This document shows, piece after piece, positions 8,041-16,633 of a DNA stretch of 19,628 bases. The stretch is from Bacillota bacterium (GTDB lineage Bacteria > Bacillota_A > Clostridia > Tissierellales > Peptoniphilaceae). The stretch is taken from assembly GCA_023418535.1 (NCBI GenBank), contig JAEZZN010000070.1:1-19628 (forward strand). Direction: 5' to 3'. Below the pieces are notes generated by a model. The model made no database searches and was not told the origin of the DNA. It was given only the letters and a program-made list of their open reading frames with translations. The position numbers and the translations under genes are program-made. The stretch's first letter is position 1, and every line of letters starts with the position of its first letter.

Positions 8041-8082
8041 GGACTTAAACCAGAGGCAAATATTTGCCTCTGGCTTAAGTCC
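8041..8082. terminator. Bidirectional terminator between convergent genes
   Basis: A 42-nt near-perfect palindrome: GGACTTAA (8041-8048) with TTAAGTCC (8075-8082), one A/C mismatch, then a 12-bp stem CCAGAGGCAAAT / ATTTGCCTCTGG. The plus strand continues into a T-rich run (ATTTTTAT) and the minus strand into TTTTTTATAA. It serves both the WG-repeat gene and the convergent hydrolase. Confidence 0.92.
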
Positions 8083-8153
8083 TAATATTTTTATAGTAAT
8101 TTTTTTAGATTTTGAATAAAATATCTACAGTAAAACTATCTTAAAGAAAAATC

Positions 8154-9155
8154 TTATTTTTCCAAATATTCCAATATATCTTCGTAAACTACATCATTAT
8201 CTTTTTCATTCAATATTTCATGTTTCATATTTGGATAAGTCTTTGATGATATATTCTTATATCCAATATCTGATAGGAAATCTAGACTAGATTTCACACC
8301 ATCTTTACCTTTTGTTATGATATCATCTTCTCCAACCATATTGTAGATTTCAAGGTCTGGATTATTTATCAAATACTTAGATTTATTTCCTAACATCATA
8401 TTTAATTCAATTAAAGCTCTTGAATAAGCGATTTTAAAATTGGATATTCGCATAGGATCATTATCTTTGTATTCGATATTTTCTTGATTGTAACTTATAA
8501 AGTCAGAGTCCTCAGCTCCTATAATTTTGTATATTAACCTACTCTTAGTTTGTTCTCCGAAATAGAAGCAGAAAATATTTTCGAAAAACACACCTAACCA
8601 TGCAAATTTATTTACAGGAACAGTACCTGTTATAATCAATTTATTTAGTAAGATGTCATTTTCTCTTAAAAATAATCTAGCTATCATAGACCCCATTGAA
8701 TGACCAATCATATAGTATTTTAAGTCAGGATATTTTTCTTGCATGTAACGAGCGACCATTACTTCATCATCTACTAGCTCTTGACCACGAGCCATATAAC
8801 CATTAGGATATGCACTTGATATAGATTTACCATGACCTCTGTGATCATCCATTACAACAATATAATTATTATCATTTAAAAATTTAGCAAAATCCATATA
8901 ATTTCCAGAATGTTCAGCTACTCCATGAACTATATGTACTATGCCTTTAGGATTGTCGCAAGTGAGTATTCTTACAAAAAGATCAAAACCATCAGTATTT
9001 GTCAAATACAATTCTTCATAATTATCTTCTTCATAGACGGTATAACGTTTGAAAAACTTTTTGGACATTCCTAAAGATTCATATTTTTTTTCTTTTATCC
9101 AATAATAAATTTGAGGGATAAGTAAAATTACTAAAATGATAGATATTAAATACAT
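8154..9155 (-). CDS. Membrane-anchored alpha/beta hydrolase (monoacylglycerol lipase/S33 type)
   Basis: This 333-residue serine hydrolase of the Hydrolase_4 family probably cleaves acyl glycerol or lysophospholipid esters; substrate is inference. An N-terminal hydrophobic helix (YLISIILVILLIPQIYYW) should anchor it in the membrane. Seen in order: HIVHGVAEH oxyanion region (about 74-82), DDHRGHGKS, nucleophile elbow GHSMG with Ser153, GEDDI with Asp278 as the likely acid, and MKHE with His312. The start at 9155 is preferred over the upstream ATG at 9179. A perfect TAAGGAG lies six bases before 9155, while 9179 has no ribosome binding site and sits almost at the predicted transcription start. 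It is convergent with the WG-repeat gene and divergent from the surface protein. Confidence 0.88.
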   Translation of the reverse strand: MYLISIILVILLIPQIYYWIKEKKYESLGMSKKFFKRYTVYEEDNYEELYLTNTDGFDLFVRILTCDNPKGIVHIVHGVAEHSGNYMDFAKFLNDNNYIVVMDDHRGHGKSISSAYPNGYMARGQELVDDEVMVARYMQEKYPDLKYYMIGHSMGSMIARLFLRENDILLNKLIITGTVPVNKFAWLGVFFENIFCFYFGEQTKSRLIYKIIGAEDSDFISYNQENIEYKDNDPMRISNFKIAYSRALIELNMMLGNKSKYLINNPDLEIYNMVGEDDIITKGKDGVKSSLDFLSDIGYKNISSKTYPNMKHEILNEKDNDVVYEDILEYLEK

Positions 9156-9192
9156 TGAAAACTCCTTAAAATTATTCATTTATAATAATATA

Positions 9193-9222
9193 ATCATACC
9201 CTGAAAATTTATAGGTAAGCAA
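9193..9222 (-). promoter_or_regulatory. Promoter of the hydrolase gene
   Basis: On the minus strand TTGCTT (9222-9217) and TATGAT (9198-9193) are 18 bp apart. Transcription would begin near 9186, about 30 nt before the preferred start codon at 9155. Confidence 0.45.
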
Positions 9223-9294
9223 ATGAGAGATATTACTTTTTTTAGTCATTATTATAAAACATATCTTTAATATTGATATTCACTTTATCTTTCA

Positions 9295-9323
9295 TTGAAG
9301 TATAAGACGCAAAGTGATATAAT
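9295..9323 (+). promoter_or_regulatory. Promoter of the surface protein gene
   Basis: TTGAAG (9295-9300) and a perfect TATAAT (9318-9323) are separated by 17 bp, with a TGA extension just before the -10 (TGATATAAT). This is the best promoter in the window. It gives a leader of about 65 nt. Confidence 0.75.
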
Positions 9324-9334
9324 TTTAACCAAAG

Positions 9335-9351
9335 ATCACACATTATGTGAT
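9335..9351. promoter_or_regulatory. Candidate operator just downstream of the surface protein promoter
   Basis: ATCACA (9335-9340) and TGTGAT (9346-9351) form an inverted repeat with a 5-bp centre, at about +6 to +22 of the predicted transcript. A repressor bound here would block initiation. GTGATAT is also repeated at 9314-9320 and 9347-9353, again 33 bp apart. Arm order is the reverse of a Crp site. Confidence 0.4.
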
Positions 9352-9396
9352 ATATACATATAAATATATTATTAGTATTTTTAAGGAGAGATTAAT

Positions 9397-12300
9397 ATGA
9401 ATACAATGCAAAACCGAAAAAGTGGTTTTATATTTGGAAAGTATAAGAAAAATTTTATACTTTTTATACTAATAGCGGCTATGATATTAAATTTTCCAAT
9501 TGTATCAAGAGCTGAATCTCTAAATGATTCGGAAATCGAGTCTTTAGAAGAATTAAAAAACAATTCTGTAGAAGACTCTTCAGAGCTTACAGAAATCGAT
9601 TCTGAAAAAGAAACAAAAGAAGAGTTAGAAAAAAACTCTGCAGAGGAAACTTTAAAACCTACAGAATCTGAAGATAAAGCAACTTCAGAAGAAGCTGCAG
9701 AAAATGATTCTAAAGAAGAGGATGTAGATAAAGTAAAAGTGGAATCTGAAAAGGAAGTTGAAGAACAAGGTAGTTCTAATTCGAAATCTATTGACGAATT
9801 AGAAATAAGTGCTGTAGAAAAACCTGAGCAACAACTAGCAATCAACAATGTCAATGGAGTACTAGAAGTATCTTCTTTTGAAGAACTTAAGGAAGCTATT
9901 GTCCAAGCGGGAAATGAACAAACTACTATTAAAATCATGAAGAGCTTTGATTTTACTGAAAGTTTGACTATAGCTAAAAATCAAGACATTATCTTGACTG
10001 CAGACAATGAAAGAAGAGAGGATGTCTGGAATCCTATTAAAAGACCTGCCGACTATGCTAATCAAGGAGAAGCTAAGCAAAGAGAGATAATTGAAGAAGG
10101 TAGAGTTAGAGGACAAGAAGCTTTAGAAAGATCTGATTTAGAAAAAAATCCGCTTCCATCAGAAAATCGTGGAGATAAGATTATAAAAAGAGCTAGTAAT
10201 TTTACTAATAATAGTTTATTTAGAGTCAATGGTAAATTAACTTTGGGAACAGAAGACTCAGCTATTTACATTGATGGTAATAAAGATGAAGTTCAAACTG
10301 AATTTGACAGTTATGGTTCTGTGATAAATATCGATGGCCAAGTAACTATGAAAAATGCTGTAATTATGAATTCATATAACAAGCATGGATATACTGGACC
10401 GGTTAAAGTAAATTCAGGTGCTAAGTTCATTATGGAAGGTGGTAGAATTTCTAATAATACTTCTTTTGAACAAATAGACCAAGACTATTACCGTCCAACA
10501 GCTGCTGGAGCAGTTTATATAAGACCAGGTGGAAGTTTTACTATGAAAAATGGTCTTATTGATAACAACCATGGAGGATTAACAGGGGGAGTTTTCGCAG
10601 GTGACCTTTGGGGTTCAAGTGGAAATCCTGCTGAAGTCACTATAAATGGTGGTATTATTGCTAATAACCAATCAGCGACAAGATTCCAAATGGGTGGAGG
10701 ATTAAACGGTTTTCCAAAATCAACGATTACCATGACTGATGGTATTATAGCTGGAAACAAGTCATTTGGAACTGGTGGAGGTATAGGTGTATCTTCTCAA
10801 TACATAGGTAGTTCAAGTAATATCTTAGGTGCTGAAAAGGCATCAGTAAATAAAGATTATAAGAAATTTATTAAAGAAAGTAAGGCAGAAGCTCATATAG
10901 ATGGTGGATTAATTTATAAAAACAGAGCAATGACCTCTGGTGGTGGAATCTATGTAGACAGTAATGATGTGAAACTTGATAGGACAATGATTTTAGATAA
11001 TCAAGCTTCAAGATTTGGAGGAGGGGTTTATGTTTCTTTCCCACCAATTACACAAAAATTAGAAGACATACTTATTACTGAAAATAAAGCATTTGGACAA
11101 GTAACTTCTAGCATAATTGGTGGAAGCAACGGTGGTGGACTATGGAATTGTCCAACAGGTTTTGTCCATATTGGTGATGGTCATAGTGTTTATGTCTATA
11201 ACAATGAAGCTACTAGTTATGGTAAAGATATTACATTTTCTGAAAAAACTTGGTTTTTCAATTTAAATGGTATCAATATTAAAGATGAATTCTATTCACA
11301 TATTTCACCAGTTACCAAAGAAAAAAATATAATCAAATTTATAGAAGATGGAAAGGTAAAAGAAGAAGGAGTCGAAATTCCAGAACGTCTTTCTTATCAT
11401 TCTTTATATACACATTTAAAAACTCATTATAGTGATGAACTTATTAAAGAGGCGTGGTCAAATTCTAAAACTTTTGTTTTAGGAAATCAAGCTAACAATG
11501 GTGGTGGAGTAGGATCGAACGCTAATATAACAACACCAAAAGATAATGGTGACTATGCTATTGAATTAAATAAAAAATGGGATGAAAAAATTGATAAAAA
11601 TAAAATTCCAAGAGAAATTAAGGTTAATTTATTTATTGTCCCTCTAGATAAAGATTATGATTATGTAAAAGCTAATTATGGAAAAGACAATAATCTATTT
11701 AAATATGGAGAAATTACCTTAGGGGAAGAAAATAATTGGCATAGCAAGTTCGATACTAATTACTTCAATGGTGCGAACAAGAAAGAAATTTTAGAAAAAC
11801 TAAAAATAAAAGATTTTTCTGATATAGGTCTTCCAGATGAGGCTTATAGCATGGACAAAGGTCTTCCTTTTACTGCAGAAGAATTAGAACAAAAAGGATA
11901 TAAATATTTAGCTGTAGAACAAGGTGAAGACTTTGTAGTAGATATGGTTGAAACTAAAGGCGAAGCTAAAAATACGGTTAAGGCTGGCGGATTAGAAATT
12001 GAAAGAAAATATCATGAAGATTATGATGACGAAACTGCCCGTAAGGATAAAGACCTGTATTTATACGTATACAATCCATCAACTAAATCTCTTACTAGGA
12101 TAGCTCAAACTAAAATAGGAGAGTCTACTGGTGGAAAAGCTGAGATTTATCATCCAATTTTACTAAAAGAAATTTCAGAAATAAAATATTATGGAGAAAA
12201 TCGTAAATTCACAGAGTATGAAGGATGGGGTAGTGTAAAAGGCTACCACAATAAAAATCAAGGATATGCATTTATACTCACAGAAAATGAAGATGGAACG

Positions 12301-14208
12301 CTTACCTTAGAAATACCTTATTTATGGGTTTCAGGATATGCTGAAAATGTTGGATTTACTGCCCATAAGCTCGATGAAACTAAAGATATAACTAAGGAAG
12401 GAAAATCTCATAACTTCACACTTACAAACTCTGAACATGGAAGATTAAAAGTGAAAAAAGACTGGGAAAATATCAAAAAAGAAGATATTCCAGAATCTAT
12501 TGATTTATATCTACTTTTAGATGGAAATAAAATTGTTGAACAATTTGATAAAGAAGGTAAGCCTATTTATAAAAAACTTACTCTAAATAAGGAAAATAAC
12601 TGGGAAGGTCAGTTCAATAATTTATATAATATGTTTTTAGATGCTGGTAGATATACGATAGAAGAAAGTTCAGGGATATTTGCTCCAGAATTTATTAAAA
12701 AATCTAATGATTATAAAATACGTATAGCTTATGCTTCTACATTCCGTGAAGAAGGTCAAGATGAAAATTATGTAACATCTACTAGTGGACATTTCAGATC
12801 CCATATTTACAAAAATGAAGATGGTACTTACAGAGATATAAAAATGAATCTATATCTTGAAGATAAGTTAATTGATCAAAAGGGATTTGAATTTAATATA
12901 CACGAATATGACGGATTAACATATGCAGATCTAAAGGATTATGTAGAATTTGAAGCTGTTAAAATAAATAATTATGGTCAATCAATACCAGTAAGATATT
13001 ATGATTTGTTTACTAATGAACCTGGACTTGAGGAGTATAACTTCTATTTAAGAAAAGATGAAAATGGAGCATATGCTCTTTATCTTCCACGTCTTGTGAT
13101 TGATGGGGTGCCATATTCTGATTTATTCATAACTGAAAAATTAGAATCAAATCTACCTTATGATAATCATGAAAGAATCAATTTAATAAACCCAATCAAA
13201 GATGATGAAGATTATCAAATAAAAGTAGTAAACCATTATAAACCAAGCCGTGAAATTGAAATTTCTAAAAAATGGATTGGAGAAAAAAATAATATTCCTG
13301 AAGAAATAACAGTAGTATTGACTGACAATGAAGGTAATCGAGAAGAAGTTAAACTTACAAAAGAAGATGGTTGGAAAAAAGTTTTAACGAATATAGATAG
13401 AAAACTTAAAAATAAGGTGCATTCTGTAGAAGAAGAAAAAATAGATAATTTCGAAAATGATATTAAAGTAAGCAAAGTTATTTTAAGAGCTACAGGTAAG
13501 GATGCTAAAGGTCAAGATATTACACTTGATTACTCTAATGATGAATTGATAAAAGTTCTAAAAGAAGGAAACTATCGTTATGAAGTTTTTGAATTAGATG
13601 ATAAAGATGTAGAATTTTATTCAGATAATTTAGATTCATTCATTAAATTAGAAAAAGAAAATGATGATAGTTACATTATTAAATATGATAAAGAAATTCA
13701 TTTAAGAGAAGTGTTGCTTGTAGAAGTTACAAACACCTATATTCCACCACAAACTCCACCAGAAAAAGCAAGCGTATCTGTAGTAAAAGTCTGGGAAGAT
13801 AAGGACAATGTATCAGGAAAGAGACCAAAAGAAATTACAGTAAACTTATATAAAAATGGAGAACTTTTCCAAACAAGAAAAGTAACAGAAAAAGATGGTT
13901 GGAAAGTAACTTTTGAAGATCTTGATAAATACGAAGATGGTAAGGAAATAAAATATACAATAGGTGAAGAAAAAGTTGATGGATACACAAACAAGATAAG
14001 TGGAAATGCAAAAGATGGTTTTGTATTAACAAACACTATTAAACCAGAAATTCCACCACAAACTCCACCTGAGAAACCAAGAAAACCAAGAAATGCAAAG
14101 ACTAGTGATGATTTTTCACGTATATATCCATATGTATTAGTTTTATCTATTATAAGTCTTGCTTATATTTTCAGAATGAAAAATAAAGATAAAAACTACG
14201 ATAAATAA
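9397..14208 (+). CDS. Large secreted surface protein: beta-helix plus Cna-B domains, sortase-like tail
   Basis: This 1603-residue protein is probably wall-anchored and adhesin-like. A basic N-terminus and hydrophobic core (19-36) end at SRA-ES, giving likely cleavage after Ala39. Residues 40-145 are an acidic Glu/Ser-rich stalk. Residues about 150-700 carry a parallel beta-helix (pectin-lyase-like) pattern with recurring units such as GGxxxNN, MEGGRISNN, MKNGLIDNN and INGGIIANN. From about 718 onward Cna-B-like domains follow, beginning at IELNKKW, LKVKKDW, IEISKKW and VSVVKVW. Two copies of IPPQTPPEK (from residues 1449 and 1552) flank the last domain. The tail has NAKTSDD (1566-1572), a hydrophobic stretch (about 1577-1592) and a Lys-rich end, the layout of a sorting signal but without LPxTG. 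Start: AAGGAGAG upstream. It is monocistronic. The ligand is unknown. Confidence 0.88.
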   Translation: MNTMQNRKSGFIFGKYKKNFILFILIAAMILNFPIVSRAESLNDSEIESLEELKNNSVEDSSELTEIDSEKETKEELEKNSAEETLKPTESEDKATSEEAAENDSKEEDVDKVKVESEKEVEEQGSSNSKSIDELEISAVEKPEQQLAINNVNGVLEVSSFEELKEAIVQAGNEQTTIKIMKSFDFTESLTIAKNQDIILTADNERREDVWNPIKRPADYANQGEAKQREIIEEGRVRGQEALERSDLEKNPLPSENRGDKIIKRASNFTNNSLFRVNGKLTLGTEDSAIYIDGNKDEVQTEFDSYGSVINIDGQVTMKNAVIMNSYNKHGYTGPVKVNSGAKFIMEGGRISNNTSFEQIDQDYYRPTAAGAVYIRPGGSFTMKNGLIDNNHGGLTGGVFAGDLWGSSGNPAEVTINGGIIANNQSATRFQMGGGLNGFPKSTITMTDGIIAGNKSFGTGGGIGVSSQYIGSSSNILGAEKASVNKDYKKFIKESKAEAHIDGGLIYKNRAMTSGGGIYVDSNDVKLDRTMILDNQASRFGGGVYVSFPPITQKLEDILITENKAFGQVTSSIIGGSNGGGLWNCPTGFVHIGDGHSVYVYNNEATSYGKDITFSEKTWFFNLNGINIKDEFYSHISPVTKEKNIIKFIEDGKVKEEGVEIPERLSYHSLYTHLKTHYSDELIKEAWSNSKTFVLGNQANNGGGVGSNANITTPKDNGDYAIELNKKWDEKIDKNKIPREIKVNLFIVPLDKDYDYVKANYGKDNNLFKYGEITLGEENNWHSKFDTNYFNGANKKEILEKLKIKDFSDIGLPDEAYSMDKGLPFTAEELEQKGYKYLAVEQGEDFVVDMVETKGEAKNTVKAGGLEIERKYHEDYDDETARKDKDLYLYVYNPSTKSLTRIAQTKIGESTGGKAEIYHPILLKEISEIKYYGENRKFTEYEGWGSVKGYHNKNQGYAFILTENEDGTLTLEIPYLWVSGYAENVGFTAHKLDETKDITKEGKSHNFTLTNSEHGRLKVKKDWENIKKEDIPESIDLYLLLDGNKIVEQFDKEGKPIYKKLTLNKENNWEGQFNNLYNMFLDAGRYTIEESSGIFAPEFIKKSNDYKIRIAYASTFREEGQDENYVTSTSGHFRSHIYKNEDGTYRDIKMNLYLEDKLIDQKGFEFNIHEYDGLTYADLKDYVEFEAVKINNYGQSIPVRYYDLFTNEPGLEEYNFYLRKDENGAYALYLPRLVIDGVPYSDLFITEKLESNLPYDNHERINLINPIKDDEDYQIKVVNHYKPSREIEISKKWIGEKNNIPEEITVVLTDNEGNREEVKLTKEDGWKKVLTNIDRKLKNKVHSVEEEKIDNFENDIKVSKVILRATGKDAKGQDITLDYSNDELIKVLKEGNYRYEVFELDDKDVEFYSDNLDSFIKLEKENDDSYIIKYDKEIHLREVLLVEVTNTYIPPQTPPEKASVSVVKVWEDKDNVSGKRPKEITVNLYKNGELFQTRKVTEKDGWKVTFEDLDKYEDGKEIKYTIGEEKVDGYTNKISGNAKDGFVLTNTIKPEIPPQTPPEKPRKPRNAKTSDDFSRIYPYVLVLSIISLAYIFRMKNKDKNYDK
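13741..14069 (+). repeat. Direct 20-bp repeats flanking the last Cna-B domain
   Basis: ATTCCACCACAAACTCCACC occurs at 13741-13760 and 14050-14069, 309 bp (103 codons) apart. Both copies are read in the same frame as IPPQTPP and bracket one Cna-B domain. Recombination between them would remove or add a whole domain without shifting the frame. Confidence 0.85.
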
Positions 14209-14235
14209 ATCTAATATAAATATATAAAAATCTAA

Positions 14236-14270
14236 AAAACACACTCTGAGAAAAAATCAGAGTGTGTTTT
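14236..14270. terminator. Intrinsic terminator of the surface protein gene
   Basis: AAAACACACTCTGA (14236-14249) pairs perfectly with TCAGAGTGTGTTTT (14257-14270) around an A-rich 7-nt loop. The plus strand ends in TTTTGTTT. The minus strand ends in six T's, so it may also stop the convergent ykoC transcript. Confidence 0.9.
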
Positions 14271-14358
14271 GTTTATTGTTCACTTTAGTGAGTTGAGTGA
14301 ACGAAAGTGAACGAAACAATAAACCACCTGCTATGCAGGTGGAGGTAATTTAAATTAC
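14271..14358. repeat. Cluster of nested hairpins, possible IS200/IS605-type end
   Basis: GTTTATTG (14271-14278) pairs with CAATAAAC (14317-14324), and inside it GTTCACTTT (14278-14286) pairs with AAAGTGAAC (14304-14312). A tandem 10-bp repeat GTGAACGAAA lies at 14297-14306 and 14307-14316. Next is an 8-bp hairpin CCACCTGC-TAT-GCAGGTGG (14324-14342), then the 14-bp palindrome GTAATTTAAATTAC (14345-14358). A compact GC-rich hairpin with a TAT-type loop resembles subterminal hairpins of IS200/IS605-family elements. No transposase is near, so this would be a remnant or a small non-autonomous element. It could also act as a terminator for ykoC. Confidence 0.5.
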
Positions 14359-14383
14359 ATTTTTATAATCAAGAGAAGTTCAG

Positions 14384-15100
14384 TTAACCTAAAATTAAAC
14401 CTATAATAATTGCTGTATTTACACCAATAAGGAATAATATATCGATATAGGAAAAATCGATTTTAAAAGCTACTCCTCTTTCAGCATTCTCGCTAAAACC
14501 TCTAGAAACCATTGCCATAGCTAAACTCTCTGATCGTTCTATGGAATGCACTACCATAGGAAGCAAGTACTTTGTTGAAAGTGGATTTGCATGTATTCCT
14601 CTAATTTTAGCAGAGCCTCTTACTATATTATATTCGTTTTTAATTATTGGAAAGAAGTTGTATGCTGCTAAAATACTGTAAGCAAATTTAGGTGGCAGCA
14701 TAAATTGTTGCATAAGACTCATTATTAATTCAAAAGAATTTGTGGTATAGGCAAAAAGAAATCCGATACCTCCATATGCTAGAATTCTACTTGATAATAT
14801 TAATCCGTTTTCTATAGATGACGAATATATTGGTTTATTAATAAATGAAAATATTATATCTCCTGAAGATTCTTCCCCTGGGAATAACATTCCTGTTGTA
14901 AATATTGCAATTGTAGCAATTATAAGAGAGATTATAGATAAAAGGATTTTTTTTGCATTTGTTCTAGAATTAATTAAAGTAAGAGATATACAAATGAAAA
15001 ATATTAAAAAATTCATGTTTTTAACGTATTTAATTGATAACAATATAGAAGCTATTATCATTGTAAGCATCTTGTATCCTGGATTAAGTTTTTTTATCAT
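14384..15100 (-). CDS. ykoC: ECF transporter T component (YkoC)
   Basis: This 238-residue membrane protein is the EcfT-type coupling subunit that links the two ATPase domains to the substrate-binding S component. Hydrophobic segments run at about 11-46, 52-72, 104-120 and 218-237. The cytoplasmic coupling helices carry the two family signatures in Arg-Gly form, AKIRG (164-168) and VSRGF (198-202), which contact the ATPases. It is the last gene of the operon. A gap of 51 bp follows ykoD, and an AAGGAT site precedes the ATG. The order matches Bacillus subtilis ykoFEDC, which supports the gene symbol. The convergent surface protein gene ends about 175 bp away. Confidence 0.88.
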   Translation of the reverse strand: MIKKLNPGYKMLTMIIASILLSIKYVKNMNFLIFFICISLTLINSRTNAKKILLSIISLIIATIAIFTTGMLFPGEESSGDIIFSFINKPIYSSSIENGLILSSRILAYGGIGFLFAYTTNSFELIMSLMQQFMLPPKFAYSILAAYNFFPIIKNEYNIVRGSAKIRGIHANPLSTKYLLPMVVHSIERSESLAMAMVSRGFSENAERGVAFKIDFSYIDILFLIGVNTAIIIGLILG

Positions 15101-15151
15101 TTTATAATATCCTTTTTTCGTTTATATATTACTGTATGAAGTCAAGAAAAA

Positions 15152-16633
15152 CTATTTATCATAAATTATATTTTTCATTAATTTGCTTTGTTTTTCCTTG
15201 ATTTCAAGAAATTCTTGCTTACTAATTTTTCTTACCTCTCCATTTGAAACTACATAAATATGATGAGCTAAAGATTGAGCTAAATCTAAATCATGGGTTG
15301 AAATAATGGTAGATAGACCTTCTTTTGATTTTTGATTTAGTAAGTTTAAAATGTTTTTTGTAGATTTCTCATCTTGTGCATATGTTGGCTCATCAAGTAA
15401 TAGTAAATCTTGATTGCATGAAATCATAGAAAGTATAGCAAGACGTCTTTGTTGACCTTGACTTAATTCGTATGGTGAAGCGTTTTTAAAATCTAATAAA
15501 TCAAAATTTTTCAAAAAAATCTCCGCAATACTTTCAATTTCAGAGTATGATTTTTTATTTAAATTATTATTTTCTATACTTAACTTTATTTCATCAATAA
15601 CTTTTGTAGTTAAAAATTGAAATCTAGGATTTTGAAATACTAAACCAACTTTATCATGGTGAGTAATTTTACCTTTAGATTTTATTAATTTGGCCAAGGC
15701 AAGCAATAATGTTGTTTTTCCTGCACCATTCTCTCCTAAAAGAACATGACATTCACCTTGTTTTAAAGACAAATTAACATTTTTTAATATTGGAGTTTTA
15801 TCATATTCAATAGAGAGATTATCAACATTTAATAATTCTTTAGCATTGGAATTAATTTTATTTGGAGAATAATTATTATAGAATTCTTCATCATAAAAAA
15901 TTCCTAAGCGATTAAAGATTTCTTTATATTTATCAATTTCTATAGCATTTATATTGTTTTCTACAATTTGTCCGGCATTATCCATTAAAATTAAACTATC
16001 AATTATTGATAACCAAAAGTTTGGATTATGATCAACTATTAAAAAACCTATACCTTTTTCTCTCAGTTTTTTTAATGTTTTTATCACCATTAATCTTGAG
16101 TTTGGATCTAAATTAGCAATGGGTTCATCTAAAATTATAAATTCAGCTTCTGTTGCTAAAGATGTAGCCAATGCGATTTTTTGTTTCATACCACCTGAAA
16201 GAGTGTGGATAGGTTGATCTTTAACATCTTGTAAATCTACAATTGAAAGAAGTTCATCAACTTTTTTTGTATAATCACCTTGATAATTTATATTTTCTAG
16301 TGCAAAAAGTATTTCGTTTGAAGGGGTATCCATACAAAATTGATTATCAGGATTTTGAAATAATATAGAAAGTTTTTTAGCTCTTAAGTTAGCTTTATAT
16401 TCTTCTATATTTTTACCATCCAATAAAATTTCACCATCTATATAACCTGCATGTTCAGGATATAACCCGGATAAGCAATAGGCCAAACTGGATTTTCCAC
16501 ATCCGGAAGGACCCATTAAAAGTACACTAGAGGATTTATTGAATTTCAAATTAATATTATTAAGTGTATTTTCTCCATTTTTTTCGTATTTGAATGATAA
16601 GTTTTCTGCTTCTAAAAAGTAAGATTTTTCCAT
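15152..16633 (-). CDS. ykoD: Fused double ABC ATPase of the thiamine/HMP ECF transporter (YkoD)
   Basis: This 493-residue cytoplasmic ATPase has two complete ABC domains in one chain, providing both halves of the motor. Domain 1: Walker A GPSGCGKSS (41-49), Q-loop FQNPDNQF, signature LSGGM (145-149), Walker B with LDEP (168-171), and His202 in VDHN. Domain 2: Walker A GENGAGKTT (300-308), Q-loop FQNPRFQF, signature LSQGQ (390-394), Walker B LLLLDEP, and a THD H-loop at 446-448. All key residues are present. The ATG overlaps the ykoE stop by one base (TAATG), so the two genes are translationally coupled. It forms the complex with YkoE and YkoC. Confidence 0.93.
   Translation of the reverse strand: MEKSYFLEAENLSFKYEKNGENTLNNINLKFNKSSSVLLMGPSGCGKSSLAYCLSGLYPEHAGYIDGEILLDGKNIEEYKANLRAKKLSILFQNPDNQFCMDTPSNEILFALENINYQGDYTKKVDELLSIVDLQDVKDQPIHTLSGGMKQKIALATSLATEAEFIILDEPIANLDPNSRLMVIKTLKKLREKGIGFLIVDHNPNFWLSIIDSLILMDNAGQIVENNINAIEIDKYKEIFNRLGIFYDEEFYNNYSPNKINSNAKELLNVDNLSIEYDKTPILKNVNLSLKQGECHVLLGENGAGKTTLLLALAKLIKSKGKITHHDKVGLVFQNPRFQFLTTKVIDEIKLSIENNNLNKKSYSEIESIAEIFLKNFDLLDFKNASPYELSQGQQRRLAILSMISCNQDLLLLDEPTYAQDEKSTKNILNLLNQKSKEGLSTIISTHDLDLAQSLAHHIYVVSNGEVRKISKQEFLEIKEKQSKLMKNIIYDK

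Noticed and set aside
9335..9351. Crp/Fnr-type binding site
   Set aside because: The half-sites are in the opposite order (TCACA then TGTGA) to a Crp site, so only a generic palindrome is claimed.
9381..9938. Ser-rich reverse-strand frame of 185 codons opposite the surface protein
   Set aside because: It is the antisense of the Glu/Ser-rich acidic stalk, where reverse stop codons are rare. It has no ribosome binding site or promoter.
13737..14036. Reverse-strand frames opposite the last Cna-B domain
   Set aside because: They are shadows of a well-supported coding region with low-complexity hydrophobic translations and no start signals.
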